Of a stretch of DNA of 64,000 nt, positions 1-8,661 are shown one piece after another. This stretch comes from Shinella yambaruensis (GTDB lineage: Bacteria; Pseudomonadota; Alphaproteobacteria; Rhizobiales; Rhizobiaceae). The stretch lies in contig NZ_JALJCK010000002.1 of assembly GCF_022899355.1 (NCBI RefSeq), forward strand, positions 620,001-684,000. The letters are read 5' to 3'. A program made the position numbers and the translations under genes. Each line of letters begins with the position of its first letter. Position 1 is the stretch's first letter. Below the pieces are notes generated by a model. The model was not told the origin of the DNA. It did not search any database and saw nothing but the letters and a program-made list of their open reading frames with translations.

Positions 1-38
1 ACGGTGCCAGCCAGGATGGCTGCTTTGATAAAGCCCAT
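1..38 (-). CDS. 5' end of an unidentified divergent gene (partial)
   Basis: On the minus strand an ATG at 38-36, preceded by a purine-rich ribosome-binding site (GGGAGAGAG), opens a frame reading MGFIKAAILAGT that leaves the window. The hydrophobic start could be the first part of a signal or membrane segment, but twelve residues cannot be identified. It diverges from the GntR-type regulator gene, so it may be one of that regulator's targets. Confidence 0.4.
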   Translation of the reverse strand, partial: MGFIKAAILAGT

Positions 39-112
39 GTCTCTCTCCCAAGTTAACTGCGCCTGCAGTGTGGTTTGGTGTAGTGTCTTTCATCATATCC
101 GTCAATTGTCTT

Positions 113-142
113 TGTATGATGAATGAAATATCAGTGTATGAT
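113..142. promoter_or_regulatory. Paired TGTATGAT elements, possible operator
   Basis: The octamer TGTATGAT occurs at 113-120 and again at 135-142. The 22 bp spacing puts both copies on the same DNA face. They lie in the AT-rich stretch between the divergent gene at the window edge and the GntR-type regulator. A FadR-class regulator or RNA polymerase could use them. The sequence shows only the repeat; its function is inferred. Confidence 0.3.
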
Positions 143-223
143 AGTAGCGTCGGGACGATGCGAAGCGGGCCGTCGCCATCGGGCGCGAAACGGGCTATGC
201 ATCGCGGACGGAATGGGTGGAGA

Positions 224-994
224 ATGATCGTGCAGGGACAGGACGGGCGCGCGGGCGTGGTCGATGGCGAGGGCGGCGTACGGCGCCCCCGGGTACAGAA
301 GAACGTCACGCGGGCGATCGCCTCGGATATCTGCGCCGACGTCTTCCCCATCGGCGGTTTCCTGCCGACGGAAAACGAGCTGTGCCTGCGCTACGGCGTC
401 AGCCGCACCGTCATCCGCGAATCGCTGAAGATTCTCGAATCCAAGGGTCTGGTGCGCGGGCGCTCCCGGGTGGGCACGCTTGTCTGCCCCAAGGAGGAGT
501 GGAACATCCTCGACCAGCAGGTGCTGGAATGGATCGGCCCGCGCATCTTCGAGTTCGATCTTCTCACCTGCGTGCTCGATGCGCGCCGCGCCATCGAGCC
601 CTTTGCCGCCGAATTCGCCGCCGAGCGCGCGACCGTGCAGGACGTGGCGGAAATCGAGCGGGCCTGGGAGCGCATGCGCGACGCGGAGAGCGATCTCGAT
701 GCCTTCTCGCAGGCGGACTTCGCCTTCCATGCCGCCCTGCTGAAGGCCAGCCACAACCAGGTCTTCATGCAGCTCGCCAGCATCATCCAGGCAGCGCTCG
801 AATTCTCGCTGCATGCCTCCGCCGAAGCCGCGGATGCCCGGGACGAGGCGCTGGAAATCCACAAGCGCCTCGTGGACGCGCTGCGCATGCGCGACAAGGC
901 GGCGGCGCGCGAATGTTCGCACCGCATGCTCGATCTTGCCGCGCGCGATCTTGCCATCGCCGTCAAGAACCACCCGGCGCCGGCCGGCGCCTGA
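224..994 (+). CDS. GntR/FadR-family transcriptional regulator (DgoR-like)
   Basis: Predicted DNA-binding regulator of 256 residues. It has an N-terminal winged helix ([20 protein letters not shown], then [20 protein letters not shown]) and a C-terminal all-helical FCD effector domain typical of FadR-subfamily GntR proteins. The frame stays open upstream to about position 68; I chose the ATG at 224 because the winged helix starts shortly after it and the added residues look non-coding. The galactonate dehydratase gene begins 35 bp downstream, so this is probably the local repressor responding to a sugar acid. That assignment rests on neighbourhood and family. Confidence 0.85.
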   Translation: MIVQGQDGRAGVVDGEGGVRRPRVQKNVTRAIASDICADVFPIGGFLPTENELCLRYGVSRTVIRESLKILESKGLVRGRSRVGTLVCPKEEWNILDQQVLEWIGPRIFEFDLLTCVLDARRAIEPFAAEFAAERATVQDVAEIERAWERMRDAESDLDAFSQADFAFHAALLKASHNQVFMQLASIIQAALEFSLHASAEAADARDEALEIHKRLVDALRMRDKAAARECSHRMLDLAARDLAIAVKNHPAPAGA

Positions 995-1029
995 CCTCAT
1001 CCCCTTTCCTGTTCCCAGACGAGTGTCCC

Positions 1030-2178
1030 ATGAAGATCACGAAGCTCACGACCTATATTGTTCCGCCGCGCTGGCTGTTCCTGAAGGTTGAGACGGACGA
1101 GGGCATCGTCGGCTGGGGCGAGCCGGTGGTGGAGGGCCGCGCGCTGACGGTGGAGGCGGCCGTGCACGAGCTTGCGGACTATCTCATCGGCAAGGATCCG
1201 CTTTTGATCGAGGATCATTGGCAGGTTATGTACCGCGCCGGCTTCTATCGCGGCGGCGCCGTGCACATGTCGGCGCTCGCCGGCATCGACCAGGCGCTCT
1301 GGGACATCAAGGGCAAGGCCTATGGCCAGCCCGTCCATGCCCTGCTCGGCGGCCAGGTGCGCGACAGGATCAAGGTCTATTCCTGGATCGGCGGTGACCG
1401 GCCCTCGGACGTCGCCAACAATGCCCGCGAAGTCGTTTCCCGCGGCTTCAAGGCGATCAAGCTCAACGGTTGCGAGGAGATGCAGATCGTCGACAGCTGG
1501 GACAAGGTGGAGAAGGCGGTGGAGACCGTCGCCGTCATCCGCGAGGCGATCGGCCCGCATGTCGGCATCGGCGTCGACTTCCACGGCCGCGTGCACCGGC
1601 CGATGGCCAAGGTCCTGGCGAAGGAATTGCAGCCCTACAACCTGATGTTCATCGAGGAGCCGGTGCTGTCGGAGAACCGCGAGGCGCTGAAGGAGATCGC
1701 CAACCATTGCGCGACGCCGATCGCGCTCGGCGAGCGGCTCTATTCGCGCTGGGACTTCAAGTCGGTGCTGTCGGACGGTTATGTCGACATTCTCCAGCCG
1801 GACCTTTCGCATGCGGGCGGCATCACGGAATGCCGCAAGATCGCGGCGATGGCGGAGGCCTATGACGTGGCGCTGGCGCCGCATTGCCCGCTGGGTCCGA
1901 TCGCGCTTGCGGCCTGCCTGCAGGTGGACGCGGTGTCGCACAATGCCTTCATCCAGGAGCAGAGCCTCGGCATCCACTACAACACGGGCAACGACATCCT
2001 CGACTACATCTCCAACAAGGCGGTGTTCCACTATGCCGACGGCTTCGTGTCGATCCCGCAGGGTCCGGGCCTTGGGGTGGAGGTGGACGAGCAATACGTC
2101 ATCGAGCGGGCGAAGGAGGGCCACCGCTGGCGCAACCCCGTCTGGCGCCATGAAGACGGCAGCGTGGCAGAGTGGTGA
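1030..2178 (+). CDS. dgoD: D-galactonate dehydratase (enolase superfamily)
   Basis: Predicted to dehydrate D-galactonate to 2-dehydro-3-deoxy-D-galactonate in the De Ley-Doudoroff branch of galactose catabolism, in the cytoplasm. The 382-residue protein keeps the dehydratase residues at the same numbers as E. coli DgoD: D183 and H185 (VDFHGR), E209 (FIEEP), E235 (LGERLYSR) and H285 (APHCPLGP). That numeric match makes the assignment stronger than for most mandelate-racemase relatives. It lies between the FadR-type regulator and an SDR with short gaps, suggesting one operon. No dgoK kinase or dgoA aldolase is in the window, so the later steps must be encoded elsewhere. Confidence 0.9.
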   Translation: MKITKLTTYIVPPRWLFLKVETDEGIVGWGEPVVEGRALTVEAAVHELADYLIGKDPLLIEDHWQVMYRAGFYRGGAVHMSALAGIDQALWDIKGKAYGQPVHALLGGQVRDRIKVYSWIGGDRPSDVANNAREVVSRGFKAIKLNGCEEMQIVDSWDKVEKAVETVAVIREAIGPHVGIGVDFHGRVHRPMAKVLAKELQPYNLMFIEEPVLSENREALKEIANHCATPIALGERLYSRWDFKSVLSDGYVDILQPDLSHAGGITECRKIAAMAEAYDVALAPHCPLGPIALAACLQVDAVSHNAFIQEQSLGIHYNTGNDILDYISNKAVFHYADGFVSIPQGPGLGVEVDEQYVIERAKEGHRWRNPVWRHEDGSVAEW

Positions 2179-2189
2179 GGAGAGCGGCG

Positions 2190-2966
2190 ATGGGCGGACG
2201 CCTTGACGGAAAACGGATCGTCGTCACCGGCGCGGCGCAGGGCATCGGCCTTGCCATGGCCGAGTGCTTCCTTGCCGAAGGGGCGAGCCTCTTCCTCATC
2301 GACCGGGACGGCGGCCTGCTCGCCGCCGAAGCCGGGCGGCTTCGTGCCGGCGGCGGCCGGGTCGGCCATGCCGCGGCCGATATCACCGATGCCGACGCCA
2401 TCGCGCGGGCGGTGGCCGCAGCGGCGGCCGAGATCGGCCGGCCGAACGCGCTCGTCAACAATGCCGGCGTCAACGTCTTCTTCGAGCCGCTGACGCTTTC
2501 GGATGCCGACTGGCAGCGCTGCTTCGACATCAACCTCAAGGGCGCGTGGAACTGCAGCAAGGCCGTGCTGCCGGGCATGATCGAAGAGGGCGGCGGGGTG
2601 ATCCTCAACATCGCCTCGACCCATGCCTTCACCATCATCCCGCACACCTTTCCCTATCCCGTCGCCAAACATGCGCTGCTCGGCATGACCAAGGCGCTCG
2701 GCCTCGAATATGCGGGGCAGGGCGTGCGCGTGAACGCGCTGGCGCCCGGCTATGTGCGCACGCAGAAGGCCGTGGAATACTGGAACAGCTTTCCCGATCC
2801 GGTCGCCGCCGAGGCGGAGACGATGGCGCTGCATCCCGGCGGGCGCATCGCCTCGCCGGAGGAGATCGCCAAGGCCGCGCTCTTCATGATCTCGGACGAA
2901 TGCCCCTTCATGAACGCCACCTGCCTGACGGTGGATGGCGGGATGAGCGTGCTGCATCACCCCTGA
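2190..2966 (+). CDS. SDR-family oxidoreductase
   Basis: Classical short-chain dehydrogenase of 258 residues. It has the nucleotide-binding GAAQGIG motif near the N-terminus, NNAG at the end of the fourth strand, a catalytic Ser in NIASTHAF, and the YPVAK catalytic pair. The start at 2190 is preceded by GAGGAGAG, 11 bp after the dgoD stop, so it is probably cotranslated with dgoD. The context suggests oxidation of a hexose or sugar acid before dehydration, for example galactose dehydrogenase activity, but the substrate cannot be read from the sequence. Confidence 0.85.
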   Translation: MGGRLDGKRIVVTGAAQGIGLAMAECFLAEGASLFLIDRDGGLLAAEAGRLRAGGGRVGHAAADITDADAIARAVAAAAAEIGRPNALVNNAGVNVFFEPLTLSDADWQRCFDINLKGAWNCSKAVLPGMIEEGGGVILNIASTHAFTIIPHTFPYPVAKHALLGMTKALGLEYAGQGVRVNALAPGYVRTQKAVEYWNSFPDPVAAEAETMALHPGGRIASPEEIAKAALFMISDECPFMNATCLTVDGGMSVLHHP

Positions 2967-2989
2967 GCGGGCGGATTTTTCGGTAGCTG

Positions 2990-3018
2990 AAAAAAAGAGG
3001 CCCCGCACGAAGCGGGGC
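2990..3018 (-). terminator. Strong rho-independent terminator (minus strand)
   Basis: Read on the minus strand, a perfect 7-bp stem GCCCCGC/GCGGGGC with loop TTCGT (3018-3000) is followed by CTC and seven T residues (2996-2990). It ends minus-strand transcripts coming from the ROK gene or from a small RNA between them. It lies 24 bp after the SDR stop codon and may also slow plus-strand transcription. Confidence 0.8.
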
Positions 3019-3150
3019 AGCGAGCGCCACGGTTGGCTCCCAATGACGCGGGGAAGCTCGCGGGTTGCGCGAGTGATATCCCAGTAGGGTTTTGCCGGAG
3101 CGCAGGGAAGGTCTGATTCGGCGATTCCGGTACGCTCGTGCAAATAAACT
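2990..3150 (-). ncRNA. Candidate small RNA or structured 3' UTR
   Basis: The roughly 190 bp between the ROK stop codon and the terminator at 2990-3018 carry no convincing gene but are highly structured. A perfect 6-bp hairpin (CTCGCG/CGCGAG, 3057-3073), a GAGCC/GGCGCTC hairpin around 3022-3040 and the strong terminator follow one another on the minus strand. A weaker 6-bp hairpin followed by ATTTT (3190-3208) directly after the ROK stop could end the ROK message, leaving the rest as a separate transcript. No clear promoter was seen, so the 5' end at about 3150 is a guess. No known RNA family was recognised. Confidence 0.3.
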
Positions 3151-3209
3151 GCAGATGCAGCCGTTTTGGCCGCGGCGCGGCCGGAAAATGCCTGCGAAAC
3201 AGGCAGGCT

Positions 3210-4421
3210 TCAGGACGCCGTTTTCAGGATCGCGGAAAAGCGCGGGTCGAAGGCGCGGCGGATCGGCTCGGCCGCCGCGCCCAGCGCGACGGCCCAGGGA
3301 CCGATCATGCCGAGCTGCAGGCGCGGCAGCGTGCGGCCGGGCCGGTCGGCATTGGAGGGGATGAGCGGGAACATCGCGTCGAACAGCCGCTTGGCCAGCG
3401 GCTCCGGCGCGCTGCCGGAGAGGATGACGGTCTGCGGGTCGAAGATGGTCTCGACCATGTGCACGGCCTGGCGCATGTCTGCCGCCGCATCCGCCAGCCA
3501 GGCGAGGATGCGCGGATCGTCCGCAAGCGTTCGCCGCTCGACCTCGGCATAGGCTTCCGTGGTCGCCGAATCGAGGCCGAGATGCTGGAACAGCGAGGCG
3601 AGCGACGACCGGTGCTCCAGCGGCGACGGGGTGCCGCCGCGCGAGAACAGCACCATGCCGATCTCCCCGGCATTGCGGTTGCTGCCGGTATAAAGCTCCC
3701 CGCCGAGGATGAGGCCGGCGCCGATGCCGTAGCCGAAATAGATGCAGACGGCGTGGTCGAGGCCGTCGGCCGAGCCGTTCATGCGCTCCGCCGCCGCGCA
3801 GGCGGTCGCGTCGTTCTGCAGGCTGGTGGCCAGCCCCGTGCCGGCGGCCAGCGTTTCGACGAGCGGAAAGGCCTGCCACTCGGCCATCATCCAGGTCTCG
3901 TCGTCGGAGGGCGCGAGGCCGAAAGGCCCGGGCATCGCAAGGCCCAGCCCGGCCAGCCGGTGCGCCGATTCGGGAATGCGCCGCGTGAGGTCGGCGCGCA
4001 TGGCCTCGATGAGGCGAAGGATCAGTTTGCAGCCCTCCACCGGCCCGCCCGGCGGAAGGTTGGCCACCGCGCGGGCGACCTCCTGTCCCATCAGATCGAC
4101 GGCGACGAGACGCGTCAGGTGCCGGTCGATCTGCACGCCGAGCGCGAAGGCGCCCTCCGGCACGAGCCGGTAGGGGGTCGAGGGCTGGCCCCGCCCGCCG
4201 CGCACCACCTCCTCCGAGGCGACGAGACCGTCCACCTCGAGGTTTTCGACAAGGTTGGAAATGGTCTGCTTGGTCAGCCGCGTGGCGCGGGCGAGATCGG
4301 CGCGCGACAGCGGTCCGTTCAGCCGGATGGCCTCGATGATGACGCGCCGGTTATGGGCGCTGGTGCCTTCCTGGTTGGTCCCGCTCTTGGCGCGGATCGT
4401 CCGCAGTTCGTTCATCGACAT
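3210..4421 (-). CDS. ROK-family transcriptional repressor
   Basis: Sugar-responsive repressor of 403 residues with an N-terminal winged helix (PLSRADLARATRLTKQTIS) and a C-terminal ROK domain (GLGLAMPGPFG; GYGIGAGLILGG; NAGEIG). The usual zinc site of ROK proteins, a His right after GEIG and a CxCGxxGC cluster, is absent; the corresponding segment is GEIGMVLFSRGGTPSPLEHR. It is transcribed away from the six-gene sugar operon, and a perfect palindrome lies between the two starts. It most likely represses that operon and itself until a phosphorylated or free sugar derivative binds. Confidence 0.9.
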   Translation of the reverse strand: MSMNELRTIRAKSGTNQEGTSAHNRRVIIEAIRLNGPLSRADLARATRLTKQTISNLVENLEVDGLVASEEVVRGGRGQPSTPYRLVPEGAFALGVQIDRHLTRLVAVDLMGQEVARAVANLPPGGPVEGCKLILRLIEAMRADLTRRIPESAHRLAGLGLAMPGPFGLAPSDDETWMMAEWQAFPLVETLAAGTGLATSLQNDATACAAAERMNGSADGLDHAVCIYFGYGIGAGLILGGELYTGSNRNAGEIGMVLFSRGGTPSPLEHRSSLASLFQHLGLDSATTEAYAEVERRTLADDPRILAWLADAAADMRQAVHMVETIFDPQTVILSGSAPEPLAKRLFDAMFPLIPSNADRPGRTLPRLQLGMIGPWAVALGAAAEPIRRAFDPRFSAILKTAS

Positions 4422-4427
4422 CCCCTC

Positions 4428-4478
4428 TTGACACCATTTGAATAATACAGAACATTTAAGTCAAGAAGTTTGACTTAA
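4428..4478. promoter_or_regulatory. Divergent promoter with palindromic ROK operator
   Basis: A perfect inverted repeat TTAAGTCAA (4456-4464) / TTGACTTAA (4470-4478) with a 5-bp spacer lies between the ROK gene and the transport operon. A TTGACA -35 element at 4428-4433 places the plus-strand -10 region at about 4451-4458, so the palindrome overlaps promoter sequence. TTGACT within the palindrome could be a minus-strand -35. The layout suits a repressor blocking both promoters. Confidence 0.65.
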
Positions 4479-4604
4479 TAAGGAGCCGGAGAGCTCCGGG
4501 GAACGGCGGCGGGTCTCCCGCCATGATCCGGCGATGAACCCGCAACGACCGGGGGTGCCTGCAGGGCGCTTTCGGATGCATGAACCAAACAGGAGGACGC
4601 AATC

Positions 4605-5843
4605 ATGTTGAAATCGATGAAGAAGACCTTGCTCGGCGCGGCGCTGGTTGCCGGCGTTTCCGCCCCGCATGCCTTCGCGGAGACGACGCTCAACGCGCTC
4701 TTCATGGCGCAGGCCGCCTATAGCGAGGCGGACGTGCGCGCCATGACGGACGCCTTCACCAAGGCGAACCCGGACATCAAGGTGAACCTGGAATTCGTTC
4801 CCTACGAGGGCCTGCACGACAAGACCGTGCTCGCCCAGGGCTCCGGCAGCGGCTATGACGTCGTGCTCTTCGACGTGATCTGGCCCGCCGAATATGCGAC
4901 GAACAACGTGCTGGTCGACGTTTCCTCCCGCATCACCGACGAGATGAAGAAGGGCGTGCTGCCGGGCGCTTGGACGACCGTCGACTATGACGGCAAGTCC
5001 TACGGCATGCCGTGGATCCTCGACACCAAATACCTGTTCTACAACAAGGAAATCCTCGAGAAGGCCGGCATTCAGGCTCCGCCGAAGACCTGGGCCGAAC
5101 TGAACGAGCAGGCCAGGATCATCAAGGACAAGGGCCTGCTCGCCACCCCGATCGCCTGGAGCTGGTCGCAGGCCGAGGCGGCGATCTGCGACTACACCAC
5201 GCTCGTCAGCGCCTATGGCGGCGAATTCCTGAAGGACGGCAAGCCGGCCTTTGCCGAGGGCGGCGGTCTCGATGCGCTGACATACATGGTCGACAGCTAC
5301 AAGTCCGGCCTCACCAATCCGAACTCCAAGGAGTTCCTCGAAGAGGACGTGCGCAACGTCTTCCAGAACGGCGAGGCGGCCTTCGCGCTCAACTGGACCT
5401 ACATGTACAACATGGCCAATGGCGGGGAAGACAGCAAGGTCGCCGGCAAGGTCGGCGTCGTGCCCGCGCCGGGCGTTGAGGGCAAGAGCGAGGTCTCGGC
5501 TGTCAACGGCTCGATGGGCCTCGGCATCACCACGACCAGCAAGAGCCCGGACGAGGCCTGGAAGTACATCGTGCACATGACCTCGCAGGAGACGCAGAAC
5601 GCCTATGCCAAGCTCAGCCTGCCGATCTGGGCGTCGTCCTACGAGGATGCCGCCGTCACCGCCGGCCAGGAAGAGCTGATCGCCGCCGCCAAGCTCGGCC
5701 TTGCCGCCATGTATCCGCGGCCGACCACGCCGAAATACCAGGAGCTCTCCACCGCTCTCCAGCAGGCCATTCAGGAAGCCCTGCTCGACCAGGCATCGCC
5801 GGAAGACGCGCTGAAGTCGGCGGCGGACAACAGCGGCCTTTGA
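4605..5843 (+). CDS. ABC transporter, sugar-type substrate-binding protein (family 1)
   Basis: Periplasmic binding protein of 412 residues. It has a signal peptide (KKTLLGAALVAGVSAPHAFA) and a family-1 solute-binding fold (GSGSGYDVVLFDVIW; YGMPWILDTKYLFYNKE; NGEAAFALNWTYMYN). AGGAGG ends about 10 bp before the ATG. It is the first gene of an operon with two MalFG-type permeases, an SIS protein, a PfkB kinase and a MalK-type ATPase. The ligand is probably a sugar or sugar-amine conjugate; fructosamines are suggested by the downstream enzymes, not by this protein. Confidence 0.88.
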   Translation: MLKSMKKTLLGAALVAGVSAPHAFAETTLNALFMAQAAYSEADVRAMTDAFTKANPDIKVNLEFVPYEGLHDKTVLAQGSGSGYDVVLFDVIWPAEYATNNVLVDVSSRITDEMKKGVLPGAWTTVDYDGKSYGMPWILDTKYLFYNKEILEKAGIQAPPKTWAELNEQARIIKDKGLLATPIAWSWSQAEAAICDYTTLVSAYGGEFLKDGKPAFAEGGGLDALTYMVDSYKSGLTNPNSKEFLEEDVRNVFQNGEAAFALNWTYMYNMANGGEDSKVAGKVGVVPAPGVEGKSEVSAVNGSMGLGITTTSKSPDEAWKYIVHMTSQETQNAYAKLSLPIWASSYEDAAVTAGQEELIAAAKLGLAAMYPRPTTPKYQELSTALQQAIQEALLDQASPEDALKSAADNSGL

Positions 5844-5912
5844 GGTTCGGCCTTGCGGGCGGCGCCAGCCGCCCGCACACTCGCCCTTCCTGAAATCGAC
5901 GAAGAGGACGCT

Positions 5913-6797
5913 ATGTCCAGCACCTGGATGACGACCCGGGCATGGCTTCTCATGCTGCCGCTGCTGGCGGTCATGCTCGCCGTGATCGGCTGGCCGATGG
6001 TCGATACCGTGCGGCTTTCCTTTACGGACGCCAAGCTGATCGGTTCCGGCGGCGCTTTCGTCGGCTTCGACAACTACCTGAAAATGCTGTCGAACAGCAA
6101 TTTCCAGCGGGCGCTCTACGCCACGACCTGGTTTGCCGTCGTCTCCGTGACGGCGGAGATGGTGATCGGCATTCTGGCCGCTCTGCTGCTGAACCAGCGG
6201 TTCTATGGCCGCACCGTGCTGCGCGCGCTGCTGATTCTGCCCTGGGCGCTGCCGACGGTGGTCAACGCGACGCTCTGGCGGCTCATCTACAATCCGGAAT
6301 ACGGCGTGCTGAACGCGGCGCTGACGCAGGTCGGCCTCATCGACGGCTACCGCTCCTGGCTCGGCGAGCCCGGCACCGCCATGACGGCGCTGATCGTCGC
6401 CGACTGTTGGAAGAATTTTCCGCTCGTCGCCCTCATCGCGCTCGCCGCCCTCCAGGCCGTGCCGCGCGACATCACCTCCGCCTCGCTCGTTGACGGTGCC
6501 GGCCCCTTCGCGCGCTTCCGTTTCGTCATCTTGCCCTATCTTGCCGGCCCGCTGATGGTGGCGCTGGTGCTTCGCACCATCGAGGCCTTCAAGGTGTTCG
6601 ACATTATCTGGGTGATGACGCGCGGCGGCCCGGCCAATTCGACGCGCACCCTGTCGATCCTCGTCTACCAGGAGGCCTTCTCCTTCCAGCGCGCCGGCTC
6701 CGGCGCCTCGCTCGCCCTCGTCGTCACCCTCATCGTGACGGTGCTGGCGGTCGGCTATGGCATGCTCGTGCGGCGCACGGCGGGGAGCGCCGCCTGA
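5913..6797 (+). CDS. ABC sugar transporter permease (MalF type)
   Basis: Inner-membrane permease of 294 residues with about six membrane helices, the first at TRAWLLMLPLLAVMLAVIGW. The EAA-loop region that contacts the ATPase includes DGAGPFARFRFVILPYL. The ATG at 5913 has GAGGAC upstream; the open frame extends to 5853 but has no better start. The stop overlaps the next gene's ATG by one base, showing translational coupling. Confidence 0.88.
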   Translation: MSSTWMTTRAWLLMLPLLAVMLAVIGWPMVDTVRLSFTDAKLIGSGGAFVGFDNYLKMLSNSNFQRALYATTWFAVVSVTAEMVIGILAALLLNQRFYGRTVLRALLILPWALPTVVNATLWRLIYNPEYGVLNAALTQVGLIDGYRSWLGEPGTAMTALIVADCWKNFPLVALIALAALQAVPRDITSASLVDGAGPFARFRFVILPYLAGPLMVALVLRTIEAFKVFDIIWVMTRGGPANSTRTLSILVYQEAFSFQRAGSGASLALVVTLIVTVLAVGYGMLVRRTAGSAA

Positions 6798-7642
6798 TGG
6801 AACGCCGCAGCCTCCTCGCCTCGATCCTCATCCATGCCGCCGCGCTGCTGCTCGCCGCCGTCATCGTCGCGCCGATCTTCTGGCTCTTCGTGATGAGCAT
6901 CTCGCCGGCCGCCGATCTCGTGGCGCGCCCGCTGCGCTGGTGGCCGGGCACGATGGACTTCTCGCGTTACGCCACGCTGCTGTCGACCATCCCGAACAGC
7001 GCGGGCGCCAATTTCGTCGCCTCGCTTGTCAACAGCATCCTCGTGGCGGGCATGGCGACGGTCGCCGCCGTCGTGCTTGCCGTGCCGGCCGGCTGGGCGG
7101 TCTCGCGCACGCCCTCGGTCGGCTGGTCGCTCTCGCTGGTCATCGCCACCTACATGCTGCCGCCCGTCGCGCTTGCCGTGCCGCTCTACATGGCGCTCGC
7201 CGCCTTCGGGCTGCTCAATTCGGTCTTCGGCCTGGCGCTCGTCTACCTCACCATCCTCGCGCCCTTCACCACCTGGCTGATGAAGTCCGGCTTCGACGGC
7301 ATTCCGCGCGAGATCGAGCAGGCGGCGATGATGGACGGGGCGAGCCTTCTTGCGACGCTGCGCATCATCACCCTGCCGCTCGCCATGCCGATCGTCGCCA
7401 CCGCGGCGCTCTTCGCCTTCCTGCTCGGCTGGGACGAGTTCTTCTATGCGCTGCTCTTCACCTCGGACCAGCGCGCCCGCACGCTGACGGTCGCAATCGC
7501 CGACCTCGCGGGCGGCCGGGTTTCCGACTACGGGCTGATCGCGACGGCCGGCGTCCTGGCCGCGCTGCCGCCGGTCCTGGTCGGCCTCATCATGCAACGG
7601 GCCCTGATCTCGGGCCTTACCAGCGGCGGTGTGAAAGGATGA
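6797..7642 (+). CDS. ABC sugar transporter permease (MalG type)
   Basis: Second inner-membrane subunit, 281 residues with about six membrane helices. The conserved EAA-type loop is at IEQAAMMDGASLLATLRIIT, followed by LPLAMPIVATAALFAFL. It overlaps the preceding permease by one base and the SIS gene by four (ATGA), so the three are translated together. Confidence 0.88.
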   Translation: MERRSLLASILIHAAALLLAAVIVAPIFWLFVMSISPAADLVARPLRWWPGTMDFSRYATLLSTIPNSAGANFVASLVNSILVAGMATVAAVVLAVPAGWAVSRTPSVGWSLSLVIATYMLPPVALAVPLYMALAAFGLLNSVFGLALVYLTILAPFTTWLMKSGFDGIPREIEQAAMMDGASLLATLRIITLPLAMPIVATAALFAFLLGWDEFFYALLFTSDQRARTLTVAIADLAGGRVSDYGLIATAGVLAALPPVLVGLIMQRALISGLTSGGVKG

Positions 7643-8661
7643 CGATGAACACGACTGCATCCCGGCCGGAAGGCCTCAAGGCGATCGATCGGGAAATGGC
7701 GCGCCAGCATGCCGATGCGCTCGCCTCCTTCCGCAACAACGGTGCGATGGCCGAAAGGGCCGCCGCCAGCCTGAAACGCACCGGCCGGCTGCTGCTTCTC
7801 GGCATGGGCGGCTCGCAGGCCGTCGGCCGCGCCGTCGAGCCGCTCTACCGCCGCCTCGGCATCGACGCGATCGCCCTGCCGCTTTCCGAGCAGCTCGGCG
7901 CGCCGCTCGCCATCGACGGGCGCACGGTCTTCGTCACCTCGCAGTCCGGGGAAAGCGCCGAGGTGCTGCGCTGGTTCGAGGAGACCGGCGGCAATGACGA
8001 AACCTTCGGCTTCACGCTCGAAGGCGGCTCCTTCCTCGCCCGCACCGCGCCCTGCCTCGTCGGCCATGGCGGCACGGAGCAGGCCTTCGCCGCGACACGC
8101 AGCCTGACGGTGAGCTTCTCGCTGCATCTGGCGATCCTCGCCGCCCTCGGCGAAGACGTCGCGCAGGCGGTCCATGCCCTGGAGAACCCGCAGGAGCCAG
8201 CCATCGACGCGGCGCTGGCCGAACTGTCCGGCGTGCGCTCCGTCGTGACGTCCGGGCGGCGGCTGCAGGGGCTCGCCGAGGCCATCGCGCTCGGCTTCAC
8301 GGAACTGTCGCGCCTGCCGTGCTTCTCGCTGGAAGGCGGCCAGTTGCGCCACGGGCCGATGGAAATGCTCTCGCCCGATGTGGGCATTGTTCTCTTCCGC
8401 AGCGACGACGCGACGACGGACCTCGTGACGGCGATGGCGACTTCCGTGGTCGAGGCGGGGGCGAAGCTCGTCATGTTCGACGCGTCCGGCCGCCCGCCGG
8501 TCGAGGGCGCGGCGACGATCGCCTTCCCGCCGCTGACCGGGCTTGCCGCCGTCTTCGCCATGCTGCCGACGGCGCAGCGGCTGATGATCGCCTTCGCCGC
8601 TGCGCGCGTTGCCGATGCCGGCACACCGGTGCGCTCGACGAAGATTACCCGGAGTGAATGA
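7639..8661 (+). CDS. SIS-domain sugar-phosphate isomerase or deglycase (FrlB/AgaS-like)
   Basis: Cytoplasmic protein of 340 residues with two sugar-isomerase (SIS) folds and no glutaminase domain. Visible motifs are LGMGGSQAVG and TSQSGESAE (phosphosugar loop) in the first fold and LEGGQLRHGPMEML in the second, the latter similar to the C-terminal active-site loop of GlmS and FrlB. Length equals that of typical FrlB fructoselysine-6-phosphate deglycases. Next to a PfkB kinase, a two-step scheme is likely: the kinase phosphorylates an imported fructosamine and this enzyme splits it to a hexose phosphate and an amine. An AgaS-type amino-sugar isomerase/deaminase is the main alternative. Confidence 0.7.
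   Translation: MTMNTTASRPEGLKAIDREMARQHADALASFRNNGAMAERAAASLKRTGRLLLLGMGGSQAVGRAVEPLYRRLGIDAIALPLSEQLGAPLAIDGRTVFVTSQSGESAEVLRWFEETGGNDETFGFTLEGGSFLARTAPCLVGHGGTEQAFAATRSLTVSFSLHLAILAALGEDVAQAVHALENPQEPAIDAALAELSGVRSVVTSGRRLQGLAEAIALGFTELSRLPCFSLEGGQLRHGPMEMLSPDVGIVLFRSDDATTDLVTAMATSVVEAGAKLVMFDASGRPPVEGAATIAFPPLTGLAAVFAMLPTAQRLMIAFAAARVADAGTPVRSTKITRSE

Noticed and set aside
7639-8661. GlmS (glucosamine-6-phosphate synthase)
   Set aside because: There is no N-terminal glutaminase domain with Cys1; only the two SIS folds are present.
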